A stretch of DNA of 64,000 bases from Alnus glutinosa (taxonomy: Eukaryota > Streptophyta > Magnoliopsida > Fagales > Betulaceae): assembly GCF_958979055.1 (NCBI RefSeq), contig NC_084890.1, forward strand, positions 26,360,616-26,424,615, given 5' to 3'. The notes under the pieces are model-generated. The model was not told the DNA's origin. It ran no database searches and saw only the letters and a list, made by a program, of their open reading frames with translations. Positions 47,047 to 58,942 of the stretch are shown here, in pieces; positions within the stretch are counted from its first letter, which is position 1, and the number at the start of each line of letters is the position of its first letter. Made by a program: the position numbers and the translations under genes.

Positions 47047-50000
47047 TTAGGGTCTACTTGTAGTTTTAAGAAGCTTCTTTTTGACCAAATGAAGCTCAGT
47101 AACAACATCTTTCATGCTCATCCGTTCTCTTGGCTGTTCAATAGAACAAGCAACTCCAATCCCAAACATCAAAATCAAACACTCCTGGATTTTGCTTCTT
47201 CTAGTGTTGTTGTTATTATTAGTACTGTTCATGGCTATCTCTTCTTCTCTTCTAGTGCTGTTGTTATTATCAGTACCATTCATGGCTGTCTCTTCTTCTC
47301 TTCCTTGAAAAAGAATTGGATCCGCAATCTCGACCACTCGTTCTGGCAAAGCTTGTTGGACAAAGGAATGTAGACTTAGAGTGCCTTGGAACATGTCATC
47401 TGTGGGTCTTTTTCCAGTAAACATTTCTAATAGAAGGATCCCAAAACTATATATATCACCATAGGAGGACACCTCATTTCCCATACCATACTCTGCAAGT
47501 CAACATATATATGATAAATTGTAATATGGCTATAACTAATGCTAAGAAAGGAATTATGCTATGATACTCTCTATGTGATGAAACTAGAAAATAAAATACC
47601 ACAATACTAAATTTTTATTATGAAGAAAATGCATAATAAAACTGTCTTATCCTCTTCAAACTTAGACATGTTCTTAGAAGAAAAAAATACTATAACTGAG
47701 GAATGATAAAGAGTATTCACCTGGAGCCGCATAACCAATAGTTCCTCTTACGCCAATAGAGCTCGACTGATTGGCTGAAGAGTTATGGTCAGCTTCAGGA
47801 GTGAATCTCGCTAACCCAAAGTCTCCGACATGTCCAATCATTTCATCGTCCAAAAGAACATTGCTCGGCTTGAGGTCACAGTGCAGGATTGGTGTTTGGC
47901 AATGATAGTGGAGATATTCCAATGCACTCGCGACATCAATGGCGATATTCAATCTCTGATAAAGATTCAGATTCCTCTGCTCCTGGTGCGCCTCATCCTC
48001 TGTAGCAGTTGGATGCAACCAATCCGCAAGGCTACCATTGACCATGAATTCATAAACTAGAGCCTTGAAATCATTGCCCTGATAATCAACACCTGAACAA
48101 ACTGTGAGTATCTTTACAAGATTCCGATGCTTGATGTTTCTCAGGGCCTCACACTCAGCTAGAAAGCTCTTGGAAGCTCCACGGCGCAGAAGGTTGAGCA
48201 CCTTGACAGCAATTGTCATTCGACCATCGTCAGTGATTCCTTTATACACGGATCCAAAACTACCCGCACCAAGCAAATTTGTGGAGGAGAACCCATCGGT
48301 GGCTTTTAGGAGACTTTGGTAAGACAAATTTAAAAGCAAATTTCTTGAAAAACTTGAAGTGGGTTCTTTTGTTTTCCTTCTTAACCAACAAACAAATAAA
48401 AAAGACAGCACAAAAATTACTCCTAGAAGCCCGCAAATTATGGAGATAATTAATTTCATGGTCAAGGTCAATTTTGTCTTGTTGGACTTTCCAAAGTTGC
48501 ATTTAGGCAAGTGTATCTCTGATATTCCCCCGCAAAGCTTACTGTTTCCTACAACTGAGATTGAGCTTGAGTTCTTGAAAATGCCGTCTGAAGGCACCAT
48601 ACCGTCAAAATTGTTGTAAGATAGATTCAAAAGATCCAACAAGTTGAAACCCACTAAAAAGTCTGGAATTTTTCCTGACAAATTATTTAGAGAAAGATCT
48701 AATTCTTGAATTCCTCTCAATGAACCTAAACTTGATGGAATGGCCCCCTGGAAGAAGTTGCCATGCATGTCTAGAAGCTCCAGGCTAACACAACTTCCAA
48801 GAGTGCTTGGAATTTCACCGGTTAACATGTTTTCTGAAATACCAAATTCACCTACATTTTTCAGATTTCCAACTTCCGTGGGAAGGGGACCGGTGAAACG
48901 GTTACTGTACAAATAGAGACCGATCGACAAGGATGAGAGACCAAAGACCTGGGGAGGAATGATACCACTGAGATTGTTTTTAGAAAGACTTAAGAAGAGC
49001 AAAGATTTGCAGTTTCCTAGACTTGAAGGTATGCTTCCGTGAAGATTGTTCTGCGTTAAAGATAGTTTGAGTAACAAACTCAGATTTCCAAGAGAGTGCG
49101 GGATGTTGCCAGAGAGGTTGTTTATGTTAAGAAGCATTGATTGTAGTCTCTGAAGCTTTCCAATATCAGCAGGAATTTCACCAGAAAATCTGTTATTCCC
49201 CATATGGAGTCTCTCTAAGTTGACGAGATTCCCAATCCCACTCGGAATCGTTCCAACTATATTATTGTCACCTACTTCCAATGTTCCAAGAGTAGATGAC
49301 AAGTTACTGATGCATTCAGGCAAGAGTCCACCAAAATTGTTGGCGTTTATGGCCAACAGCTCTAAGCTAGTGGCATTGGTTAAAGAGCAGAGAAAACTCA
49401 AGTCATCAGCTCCCCCACTTCCTAGGTGGTTGGAGGTAATGCTAAAAAATTTAAGCCTATGCAACTTTTCGAAAGAAGGCATGTTTCCGGTAAATTTGTT
49501 GTCATTAAAAATAAGTCGTTCCAGATTTGAGGCATTGGATATTGAAGAAGGAATGGAGCCTGCAGTAAAATTGTTACGGGAAACGAAGAAGATTTGGAGA
49601 TTCGGAAGAGTTATCCCCAAGTCCCACGGAAGACTCCCTTGGATTGTATTACCTCCCACATCAAGAACTGTAATAGAAGAGAGATTGAAGATTGATGGAG
49701 GGATGGTACCAGAAAACTGATTTTCAGAAAGTGCGAGAGTCGTAAGATTCAAAAGTTGGCCTAGAGCAGTTGGAATACTCCCACCTAGATTATTGAAGGA
49801 TAAATAAAGTACTTCGAGTGACGATAAGTTGCCAAGAGATGGGGGGATACTTCCTGTAAGTAGGTTGCGGGCGACAGCAAACGTTTTGAGCTTTGACAAG
49901 GAGCCAACCTCAATAGGAATTTCCCCAGCCAGCTGATTAAAATGAAGTTTGATAACTTTGAGGTTAGAGCACCCCGATACATTTGTAGGAATTCTGCCGC

Positions 50001-50421
50001 CGACTGAATTATTGTTCAAATGTAGTATCTCTAATCTATGCAAACGGCCTATTTCTGGTGGGATTTCGTGACTGAAGCTATTGTTGTAGAGATATAGATA
50101 CCTTAGAAAGCTCAGATTTCCAATGAAAGCCGATATAGATCCCACGAGTTTCTGAGATGGCAGGCGCAACATCGTGACCCTCCGGTGCCGGCGACCACAT
50201 GTAACACCACGCCACTGGCAAAAGTGGGTGGTTTCATTCCATGAGCTCAAAACCATGAAAGGATCATCGACTATTTTGGCCTTGAATTCAAGCAAGGCAA
50301 GTCGGTCTGTCTCATTCCCGCCAATGCCATAGGTGGTCGAACCAAAACACAAGACCGAAACAACTGCTAGTATGCAAAAGGCCGACCAAGAGACAGCGTA
50401 ACTCAAGGTGAGAATCCCCAT
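47047..50421 (-). CDS. LRR receptor-like kinase, subfamily XII (non-RD)
   Basis: Two exons, 47721-50421 and 47047-47492, joined in phase 1 across a GT..AG intron, give 1048 residues from the ATG at 50421. In order: signal peptide (about 1-33), LRR N-terminal cap ([19 protein letters not shown]...CQWRGVTC), about 20 leucine-rich repeats, a membrane segment at about 656-680, and a kinase domain from about 710 with P-loop [11 protein letters not shown] (718), Lys740 (AVKVL), HCD at 847 and DFG near 867. Cys replaces the Arg of HRD, the non-RD type typical of immune receptors such as FLS2, EFR and Xa21. The intron lies inside the activation segment just after GTIGYAAP, usual for this subfamily. 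The C-lobe carries a doubled EEE.AMN.T.NNN insert. The ligand is unknown; a role in sensing microbes at the plasma membrane is inferred from the family. Confidence 0.93.
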
Positions 50422-51926
50422 AGAGTTGGGAAAACTCTGAAGCGCTAATGGTTGGTTGGTACCCTTTGATGTTAGTTTTTTCGGCCACTAAGGAGAAACA
50501 AATGGCTTCTGTTGTCTTTTACACAGCACTCTTGCCCTTTTATTTTAAGGGGACAGAGGAATTCGGCCCTCGTGAGCAGTGAAAAAGGAGGAAGTCGATT
50601 GAATTAGATAATCTCCAGGAGATTCTTCGTATATATGATTCATAAGAGCTAAGTATACCCATTTTATTTTTTCAGTAAATACTTTAAAAAAGAGTGTTTT
50701 TCATCCATTTTGCTACATTGAGTAATTTTAGTGTTTTTTTTTTTTTTTTTTAATTTTTTTTTTATATCTCATCTCTCTCCGTCAACCTGCACAACAAAAA
50801 TTTCATTGAAAGATAATATTTAAACAAAGTAAAGAATGTGATAGATAATTTGTTAGACTTTGTATTGAAAAATTAGTTGTTAAAATAAAAAAAAAATGTG
50901 TATTTTGAGCGAACACGCTCCTTACTTGCGGTTTAAAAATGTAAATTTGTTTTTCACGTTTTCTGATTCAAACCTGATGTAGAATTCACATATGAAAACT
51001 GACTTGTAAGGGAGAGTGTGTCCAAAAACTCATATACATATAGTTAAGATTAATTGCACATAAGTAGAACTCACCTTTAAAAATAGTGTGCCTTGCATGG
51101 GAATGTTGATCAAGATCTTATATACAATGTTAAAATTGTACTTAAGTAAAACCTTTTTTTTTTTAAAAAAAAAATAGAAAAAAAATAAATTGTATTTCTC
51201 TTACAACTACAAGAAAAAAAAAATAGGCATAAAAAAAAATTGTATCAAGTATTAAAAATAATTTAAAATAAAGGTAATATCGTATATCAGTTTGTCACGA
51301 GACAACAGAAGTATCAAGTATGAGGGTCCTTTGAAGATCATCTCTTAGATCTACAAGGCTATGGAGATCAATCAGACAGGTAGCCATGTACATCATATCC
51401 TTTGGGTGGGTTTTATTTTCATGTGGTAGAAGTACCGTCATGATCAGACAACGACGTACTACCAAGCAGCTGCCGAAAAATTATGGAGAGAGAGAGAGAG
51501 AGAGAGTGTGTGTGTGTTTGCATGCATGTGTAAGAGAGTTATTGGTCACCAAAGGGCCCTAAATTGTCGGAGTATATGCCTGGTTGTCAGGGGACTCACT
51601 GAATGAGGAGGGACCGAGGGAGTCATCTCAGGTTAAGGTGCAATTAATCTGGCAAGTTCATCACAACGTAGGCATCATTTCATGAGCTTATCTACCCACT
51701 GTTTGAGGAGGAGTAAACGTACGGCCAAGTCAAAATGGTGTATTATTTGTTGTCTTTGTTTTTTTTTGTTTGTTTGTTTTTTTTTTTTTTTCTAAAAAAA
51801 ATCTCTTACAAAAATTAAAGATCACAAAACAAAAATCTTTTAAAATATATGAAAACTAAAAGAATGTAGTAAGCATTCCATTTGAAATCAAAATTTACTC
51901 GATTGAAGTTAAACACAATGAATTCC

Positions 51927-51957
<31 letters not shown>

Positions 51958-52123
51958 CTTAATTATCTACATTATTGATACCAACAAGACAACAAGGTGT
52001 CTATAAAATTTTAAGGGTAATGATCAATAATGTCTCATTGGCAACTGGCAATTATAAGATGGGCCGCCCACTTGCCGAAGAAGCATTTTTCATTTCTTTT
52101 TTCAAAGAAAAATGCAGAATAAG
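50422..52123. other. upstream region of the receptor kinase and intergenic DNA
   Basis: The promoter of the kinase should lie in the first few hundred bases (minus strand). Further out are poly(A)/poly(T) tracts (50730, 51150, 51780, 51930) and a (GA)n(GT)n tract at about 51486-51520. No gene seen. Confidence 0.4.
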
Positions 52124-52137
52124 AGAACTCATAATAA

Positions 52138-52606
52138 CGTTTCAACACCAACGATTAACGAAATCTCTTACAATCTATATTCATGAGATAGCCGGCCCTA
52201 GAGAGAAAAAGAAGAAATAAAAGAGGTGTTTGAGAAAGAGGGATGCACGGTTTGAGGAGGAGGGAGGCTTGCCTCCCTCCCCTAATGGTGCTTCCCTCCT
52301 AGTCCTTCAAGGATTATGGAGGTTTTTTTGTTTTTCCCTTGGCTTAGATTCAATGGAGCTTTTGTTCTCCTAATCTTTTTAAGGCTGTAAGCTTTGGGTC
52401 TCCTAGTCCTTCTAGGACTATGGAGCTTTGTGTTTTTTCTTGTTTTTGGTTTCTTCAGGCTGGAAGGCTAACACGAGACATATCGTAGGGAAGCGGCCAA
52501 ATCTATATTTACTTTTGAGGCCAGATCTATGTTTTTCCGCCGGTTCCTGCAAGACATGCACAGTTTTTCTTCCAACATCGGCTTGTGTTGGGTACTTTTT
52601 GTAATT

Positions 52607-52642
<36 letters not shown>

Positions 52643-52932
52643 CTGTTTTTTAAGAGTAATTTTTAAAAGTTTGTCTGTTAAATTTGCAAATTTTATTGGA
52701 CTTTTTATAACTTGTTAGCTAGATCAGCTATCTTTTCTTTGTTAGGGGTGCTTTATTGTTAAAGAGTGGCTCAAACATTTGTCTTTGTAATATTTTTTTT
52801 ATTTGTAGGCAGCACCCAAGTCAGATTTTTCTAGCTTAGCGTGTAGGGTGCCGATGTGCCTCTATTCACTGTATTTACCCTCGAGCCTCTTCAGATTAAT
52901 GCATGGTAGCTCCGGTTATTTTGTTAAAAAAA
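52138..52932 (+). mobile_element. 795-bp retroinsertion with poly(A) end and 14-bp target duplication
   Basis: Perfect copies of AGAACTCATAATAA flank it (52124-52137 and 52933-52946), and it ends in a short A run. That is the signature of non-LTR retrotransposition on the plus strand. Inside are two related phrases (CCTAGTCCTTCAAGGATTAT and CCTAGTCCTTCTAGGACTAT) and a 34-base poly(T) at about 52609-52642. No reverse transcriptase is visible; it may be a 5'-truncated LINE or a retroposed transcript. Confidence 0.75.
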
Positions 52933-52946
52933 AGAACTCATAATAA

Positions 52947-53666
52947 ACTCTTTATATTTGATTTTTCTCTAAATTATTAATAAAATTCACAAAAACTACT
53001 ATTTAACAAGCTCTTTATAAAGGTTAAACTCTCTTTATATTCAAAGAACCCCAAAAAAAAGAAAAAAGAATATTATAATTTTTTGCAAGCCAGCTAGACA
53101 CGTTCTCTTCGTGCTACAAATATTTTTACCCGCACTTCCTAGCTAGTCTCTCCCTCTACAACATACCAAGCAAAGAACTGAAATTCTGAACCGAACTGAA
53201 AATTTAAAATGTGAGAGAAAGAGGGAGAGAAATGAAAGTTTGAAACATGAGAATTGAATGCATTCATATTTAGAGATATTAAAGCCATTTGTTGGGCATT
53301 AGTTGTAAAGGATCCTGATCTGTTGTTAGATGCATTAGGCGAATTGAATGCATTGAATGTTTGGCTTAAAAACATTGGAATCAGATCCACTCAATTTGAG
53401 TTGAAATGGAGAGGAGCTAGTTCACGATTGTGATTGACCGAAAAAAGATCCAAAGGTTAAAAATTTGCCACATCACTTAAGAACTGGTTAACAGCATCTT
53501 AGATGAAAGTTGAACAGTAAATCCCCTCTCTCATCCAAACTCAAATCCCCTTCTTCCATGGTTCTGCCACACTGAGGAACCCCAAAATTTCCAATTGCAC
53601 ATTTATAGACACCCTTTAACAATTCGGTGAAGTCACTCTCAACCTGTTTTCTACACCACAAACCTT
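52947..53666. other. intergenic
   Basis: No gene seen. The last part (53510-53666) is related to the flank of the tandem array that follows. Confidence 0.35.
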
Positions 53667-54333
53667 CCCACAAAAACTCCTCATAGCTTAAACCAAACAC
53701 ATAAAAAAACCTTAGCTTTCCTCCCATATTCCGAATGAGTCTCCCTCAAACCAATTCACCAAAAGACAGAACCAGAACAAGAAACCCAATCTATTGCATT
53801 TTCCTCCAAAAACCCAACAAGACGTAAAACCTTCCCACAAAAACTCCCCATAGCTTAAACCAAACACATAAAAAAACCTTAGCTTTCCTCCCATATTCCG
53901 AACGAGTCTCCCTCAAACCAATCCACCAAAAGACAAAGAACCAGAACAAGAAACCCAATCTATTGCATTTTCCTCCAAAAACCCAACAAGACGTAAAACC
54001 TTCCCACAAAAACTCCCCATAGCTTAAACCAAACACATAAAAAAACCTTAGCTTTCTCCCCATATTCTGAACGAGTCTCCCTCAAACCAATCCACCAAAA
54101 GACAAAGAACCAGAACAAGAAACCCAATCTATTGCATTTTCCTCCAAAAACCCAACAAGACGTAAAACCTTCCCACAAAAACTCCCCATAGCTTAAACCA
54201 AACACATAAAAAAACCTTAGCTTTCCCCCCATATTCCGAACGAGTCTCCCTCAAACCAATCCACCAAAAGACAAAGAACCAGAACAAGAAACCCAATCTA
54301 TTGCATTTTCCTCCAAAAACCCAACAAGACGTA
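53667..54333. repeat. 169-bp tandem repeat array, about four copies
   Basis: The unit beginning CCCACAAAAACTCC starts at 53667, 53834, 54003 and 54172: spacings 167, 169 and 169. Copies two to four are almost identical; the last is cut off at 54333. Because 169 is not a multiple of 3, minus-strand open stretches shift frame at each unit. Confidence 0.92.
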
Positions 54334-54970
54334 TGATGACGTGCCGCCTTGTGATTCGCCTTGTTCTTCGTGCGCTGCAAAACAATAGATAACTGCATCG
54401 GAGGATGCCGACATTCCCACTCTGATGCCTAAGTCGGTAGACATTTCCGGGGAGTATTCAACGTGTAATTCAGAGAGAAAGAATGCAACTAGATTGATAC
54501 GTGGGATTTGTCTGTATTTATAGGCGCATACGTGCGGTTAGAATAGAAAATGTCTACCATAACGTCACTAACATAGTGATGCATGTGCAAATGTTTCACG
54601 TTACTAAATAGCGGATTTAGTAACATGTTAAATTCTTACGTCACTATATAAGCAGTAACGTGCAAAGGTAATACATTACTAAATAGCTCATTTAGTAATG
54701 GGGTAAATTTACACGTCACTATATAGTAAAACATAAATTTACGATGTTACTACTTAGAAACGCGTAACGTTACCACGTTACTATCTAGTAACGCATAAAT
54801 TTACCCCGTTACTACTTAGTAACATTCAAAATATTACACGTCACTACGAAGTTATGTGCTAAAATTAGCACATAACTAAATTATTTATTAACGTGCATAT
54901 TGTTATAACATTACTAAATGTAGTAACATGTTTACTTTTGCACGTTAGTAATTTCATATTTTTTGTAGTG
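54334..54970. mobile_element. CACTA-like right end with subterminal repeats
   Basis: The segment ends TTTTTTGTAGTG, the reverse complement of the CACTACAAAAAA terminus of CACTA (En/Spm) elements. The 430 bases before it are full of short repeats in both orientations around CGTTACTA, TTAGTAACATG and ACGTCACTATATA, like CACTA subterminal regions. The left terminus was not found. The end coincides with the start of block B'. Confidence 0.6.
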
Positions 54971-55829
54971 CCTCCTCGGGCCTTTCCTTGGGCTTGAATC
55001 AGGATATTGGGCCTCTCTAGGGCCTTAGTAACAATAGGTCTTGTATTTGATTGGGTCTCTGGAATTTTTGACCCAAGAGTAATATATTTGTAATCATTGT
55101 AATTCCATAACTTATGGAGTCTCTATTATCTTGTATGTGTTTATATCGTTACCCGATTGAGCATGTCAATATACATAAAGAATTCTTCCCTTTATTTCAA
55201 GCTCTTTCATTCAATTTGGGTGCGCTTGACATTGTGATTTCGTAGATAAAAAGTACGATTTTAAACCAAATTGCAAAACATAAATCGTTTGGGATTGCGT
55301 TTTTACAAAAATTGCAATTGCAGAAAATATGCATTTCAAATAGCATGCGCAGACAAGTGATTTTTTTTTGAAAACGAACAATTTTGAATATTAAACTGCG
55401 ATTTTAAAAGCTAAACGCTTAACTGTGTTTTTTTAAAATCATGTTTTTAAATCGCATATTTTTAAATCGTTATTTTTAATCGCACTTTTTGAAATTACAA
55501 GCCCAAATGAATAGAAAGACGAGACTCTAAAATCATCTATTAAGCCAAGTTCAACAGCTGCAAAATGGAGTTTTAACATGTCTTGTGTACAATATATATG
55601 TGGTGCTATAAACAAGAGTTATATATAGAATCCAATTCTATTGAATTCATTCATTTCCACCAGAGTTGGGATGGTGCATATGGGCTCTGACAGAGGACAA
55701 TAACTCTTGAGATGAAATTGAAGTGGCAGAATGGAATGACATACGAGCTTCAAACAAACAAGTTCTTTGTAAGAGCGCAAGGATTATAAAATTCTTAGTA
55801 TATTGGTAGTAAATAATTAGTAAAATAAT

Positions 55830-56272
55830 CGGGAAGCTTTACTTACTTTTAAATTGTCGAGGCTTTTACAATGTCTTTTCAAAGTTTAAAATTTTGTAGC
55901 GTGGGTGTCCTTTTAAATCACTTCCTCCGTTAGGATTTAATAGATACACCAAAAATAACCAAAATACTCCCGTTTATAAAATAAAAAATAAAAAAGTGAA
56001 AAAAAGACCATGACTAGGTAGTGAGTTGTTTTTGTTTTGTTTTTGTTTTTGTTTTTGTTTTTTTTTTTCAATTAATGATATATTTATATTTTTAGAAATT
56101 TTATTGAAGTATAAAAGGACATTTCACGTGTTAGCGTTTGAGTTAACGAAAAACCCTAACGATAGGAGTGATTGAAAGGGGTTGATATATTGGACACCTA
56201 CATTGTAAACTTTTAAACTTTGGGAGACATCGTAAAAGCTGTGACAATTTAAAAATAAGTGAAGCTTTTTCC
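55830..56272. mobile_element. MITE-like element with ~90-bp inverted repeats
   Basis: GGGAAGCTTTACTTACTTTT...GTCGAGGCTTTTACAATGTC is matched in inverted form at 56180-56272. Block B keeps only the outermost ~30 bases (about 37358-37382), so the copy there was lost by deletion, not absent at the start. Confidence 0.7.
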
Positions 56273-57330
56273 TAAAATAATTAAGCAAAAAAACTGGGTT
56301 ATCAATTTCTCATAATTATTTCACAATTTATAAATTGTGAAATCAGTTTGTAAATAACTTTATAATAAAAATGGTAATACTTCAAACATTTGTCTTTGTA
56401 AGAGTATTTATGGAGACGCAATAGGAGCGAGAGGTTGGAGTGAAATAGGATCCTCTCTATTTTAAATGAAAACGAATAGTTTTCATTTGATGGTCAATAT
56501 TTAAAGTTGATGCATCTAATAGTGTACATAATATTAATGTTTACACGTTTTTTAACAAATTTAAATAATGTAACATCATATACACCGTTAAATATATCAA
56601 CTTAAAATCCTAACCATAAAATAGAGAAGATCGTTGCCCAATTGGAGTAGCACATTTAGATCAGCAATTGGAGTGATTGACGTGTTTCATGTCGTTACGT
56701 TTAGCCTAAAAGTCAATCAGGATATCGAGGAAGGGAAGGGGCAAGTGCTTATTATCAAGTTCGGTTAAAGAGGTGGCAATAGGTTAGAATGTCCCTTCAT
56801 TCCGTCTCAAACTATGTACAAATTTTAAAATTATAGCTAGATATATCTAGCAATGTATTTGCTCATAGTGATTTGTCTACATTTTATTTCAAAAATATTA
56901 TACTGAAATTGGTCTGGGCGTGTGACTCAACTACTCATCAAATAGGTAACTTACATGTATGTGATCTATTATAAGTAAGATGTGACAAATTATAGCTTCC
57001 AAAGTTGATGCTTTTATAGGGGCAAATACAAATTAATTAAGAGAGTAATTTCACGATTAAATTCTTAAAATTTTAATAATTATTTTCAAATTAAACTTTT
57101 AAAAATCCTTAAACAAAATTCAAATCATTTAATTAAAGAATAATAATTAAGAATTTAAGAATGAGTTACCCAACAAAATCTAAAACTATCTTAATGGATT
57201 ATATCTATTATCTATAATAGAAAATTGAGATCTTCCATTAAATTATTCCACAACTTTTGATAGCATTGTTACTTAAATAGTTAAATACCCAAATTAGCAT
57301 AATTTTTATTTATTTTTCATATTTTTTTTG

Positions 57331-57655
57331 ATAAAACGTTGGGCTTTACCGCATTTGAGCCCAAGTCCCTGCCGTTGGTTTTCACTTTTCCACGACTTTT
57401 CTTCTCTGACTGCCAGCTTTTGAATTTAACGAACGAATACCATCGGCGACACCCACCGACTTGACTTTCCCTTCGAATCAGATTTCTACATTTCTTACGT
57501 TTTCTAAGCGCTTCTCACCGTTTCTCTGTCCCTCTTCATAGCTGTCTCTGAAATTCTCTGTTCCTCTCTCTCGCTCGCTATCTCGGCCTCTCTCTGTTCC
57601 TCTCTCTTCGCTCGGTCGAAGGCGGCCACAATTCCTCTCTCTCGCTTGGTTGAAG
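57331..57655 (+). promoter_or_regulatory. probable ERO1 promoter end and 5' noncoding exon
   Basis: A CT-rich leader ends in TTGAAG followed by GTGAGA at 57656, a good donor. The next acceptor-like site before the ERO1 start is AACCAAACAG near 58900, giving a leader intron of about 1.2 kb. No other gene start lies between. The exact transcription start is not visible. Confidence 0.5.
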
Positions 57656-58942
57656 GTGAGATGGTTCTTTGATTTTCATGAGGGAGTTGATGGGTTTTAG
57701 GAAATTTGGGGTTCTGGGGCTTTAAAATTCATATATAATTGTTTGAGGTACATCCTCTCCTCTTTGATTGATTTTGAGAATTCGCTCGTTGATCGGTCGC
57801 TTGCTCTGTTTGTTTTGTTTGTACCTTTGGTTTTTTGGCGTTCATGAATTTTCGATAATTTGCATCCGATTGTCGTGAATTGTATGCCCTACAATTTTTT
57901 TGTTTTTCTATTTTCTGCAATGTTCTACTCAGACCAGCCAATAGCAAGCAATGGCTGGGAGAGTTGGTGCTTTCTGATTCCGTTTTTCTTACAACAGAAA
58001 AGGCTACTTGTTTGGGTTCATTAGAAGACCGTGCCACCTAGGTTATGTTTCTTATACTGGCAGGGAGCTCCCATTTTTCCATTTTATGTAGCATTCACGG
58101 TCCTTCCTTTATTGTGAGATAATACCATCCTTTGATTCTTTTTGCGAGTGCACATATATGAGTGTTTGATTTTATTTTTCTTCTTTCTAATTTAGTTTGT
58201 ACATAGGTTGGATATCAAAGGGTATCCCAATTGTCTGTGAAGAATGATGTCTGCAAAAACTTAGTCTAATTCCAGTGAAGTTCTTTAAGTCGTTGTTAAG
58301 TACAATACAAGGATAGTGTTGATATCCGTATGTAAAAGATAGCACTGACTAATTACTTCCCAGCTCTGCTAATAGAACAATAGACGATCCTTTTTATTTT
58401 TGTCCATGCACTCTATGTTTCACCATCAGAGATCACACAGATTGATAGTTAAATGAGCCACAGTTGAGATAATACCATCTTTAGGGCCTTTTTAATTCTT
58501 CCTTTCTTTAGGGGAAGATTCAGATTACTCATTGTATCACTTATGTTCATATTAGCCTTTTGTTGGAACAGATTTTGAGCTGTTGTATTAGAATATTGAT
58601 TTCATCTTAGTTATTGGCTGTTTCAAGACCTAATGCCTTTGGAAAAGCATGTTATATGTATCTGTTTGAAAATATGATTTTTGGGGAAAAATAATAATAT
58701 TTAAAGAAAATAAAGAAGAGAATAGAGAATCTGTTGGAGTATGTATTGAAAAAGTAGAGAGTGTGGCTTTTTTGGATAACTAAAATATATAATGTTGCTG
58801 GAGATACTTTAAGCCACTGCTAATTCGACAATTAACCAGCCCACAACTTTGAGTTTGCCACTGATATCACATTTTCTTCATTTTCTTGGGAACCAAACAG
58901 AGGGCTGGAAGACTTTTTGGCATTGTTTGATTGAGGCTGGTG

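Larger units (their letters stand above)
54971..58110. repeat. duplication block B'
   Basis: Second copy of block B (36217-40130), leading directly into the ERO1 gene. It lacks the 296-bp, about 205-bp and nested-palindrome insertions of block B. It has its own additions at about 55682-55726, at 57606-57640 (a doubled leader piece before the donor-like site) and at about 57795-58055. Confidence 0.88.

Noticed and set aside
53667-54333. Possible CRISPR-like array
   Set aside because: Units of 169 bp without alternating short repeats and unique spacers; a eukaryotic tandem repeat.
53712-54398. Series of similar minus-strand open stretches (WVFGGKCNRLGFLFWF)
   Set aside because: They are the 169-bp tandem repeat read in shifting frames; no start or splice logic.
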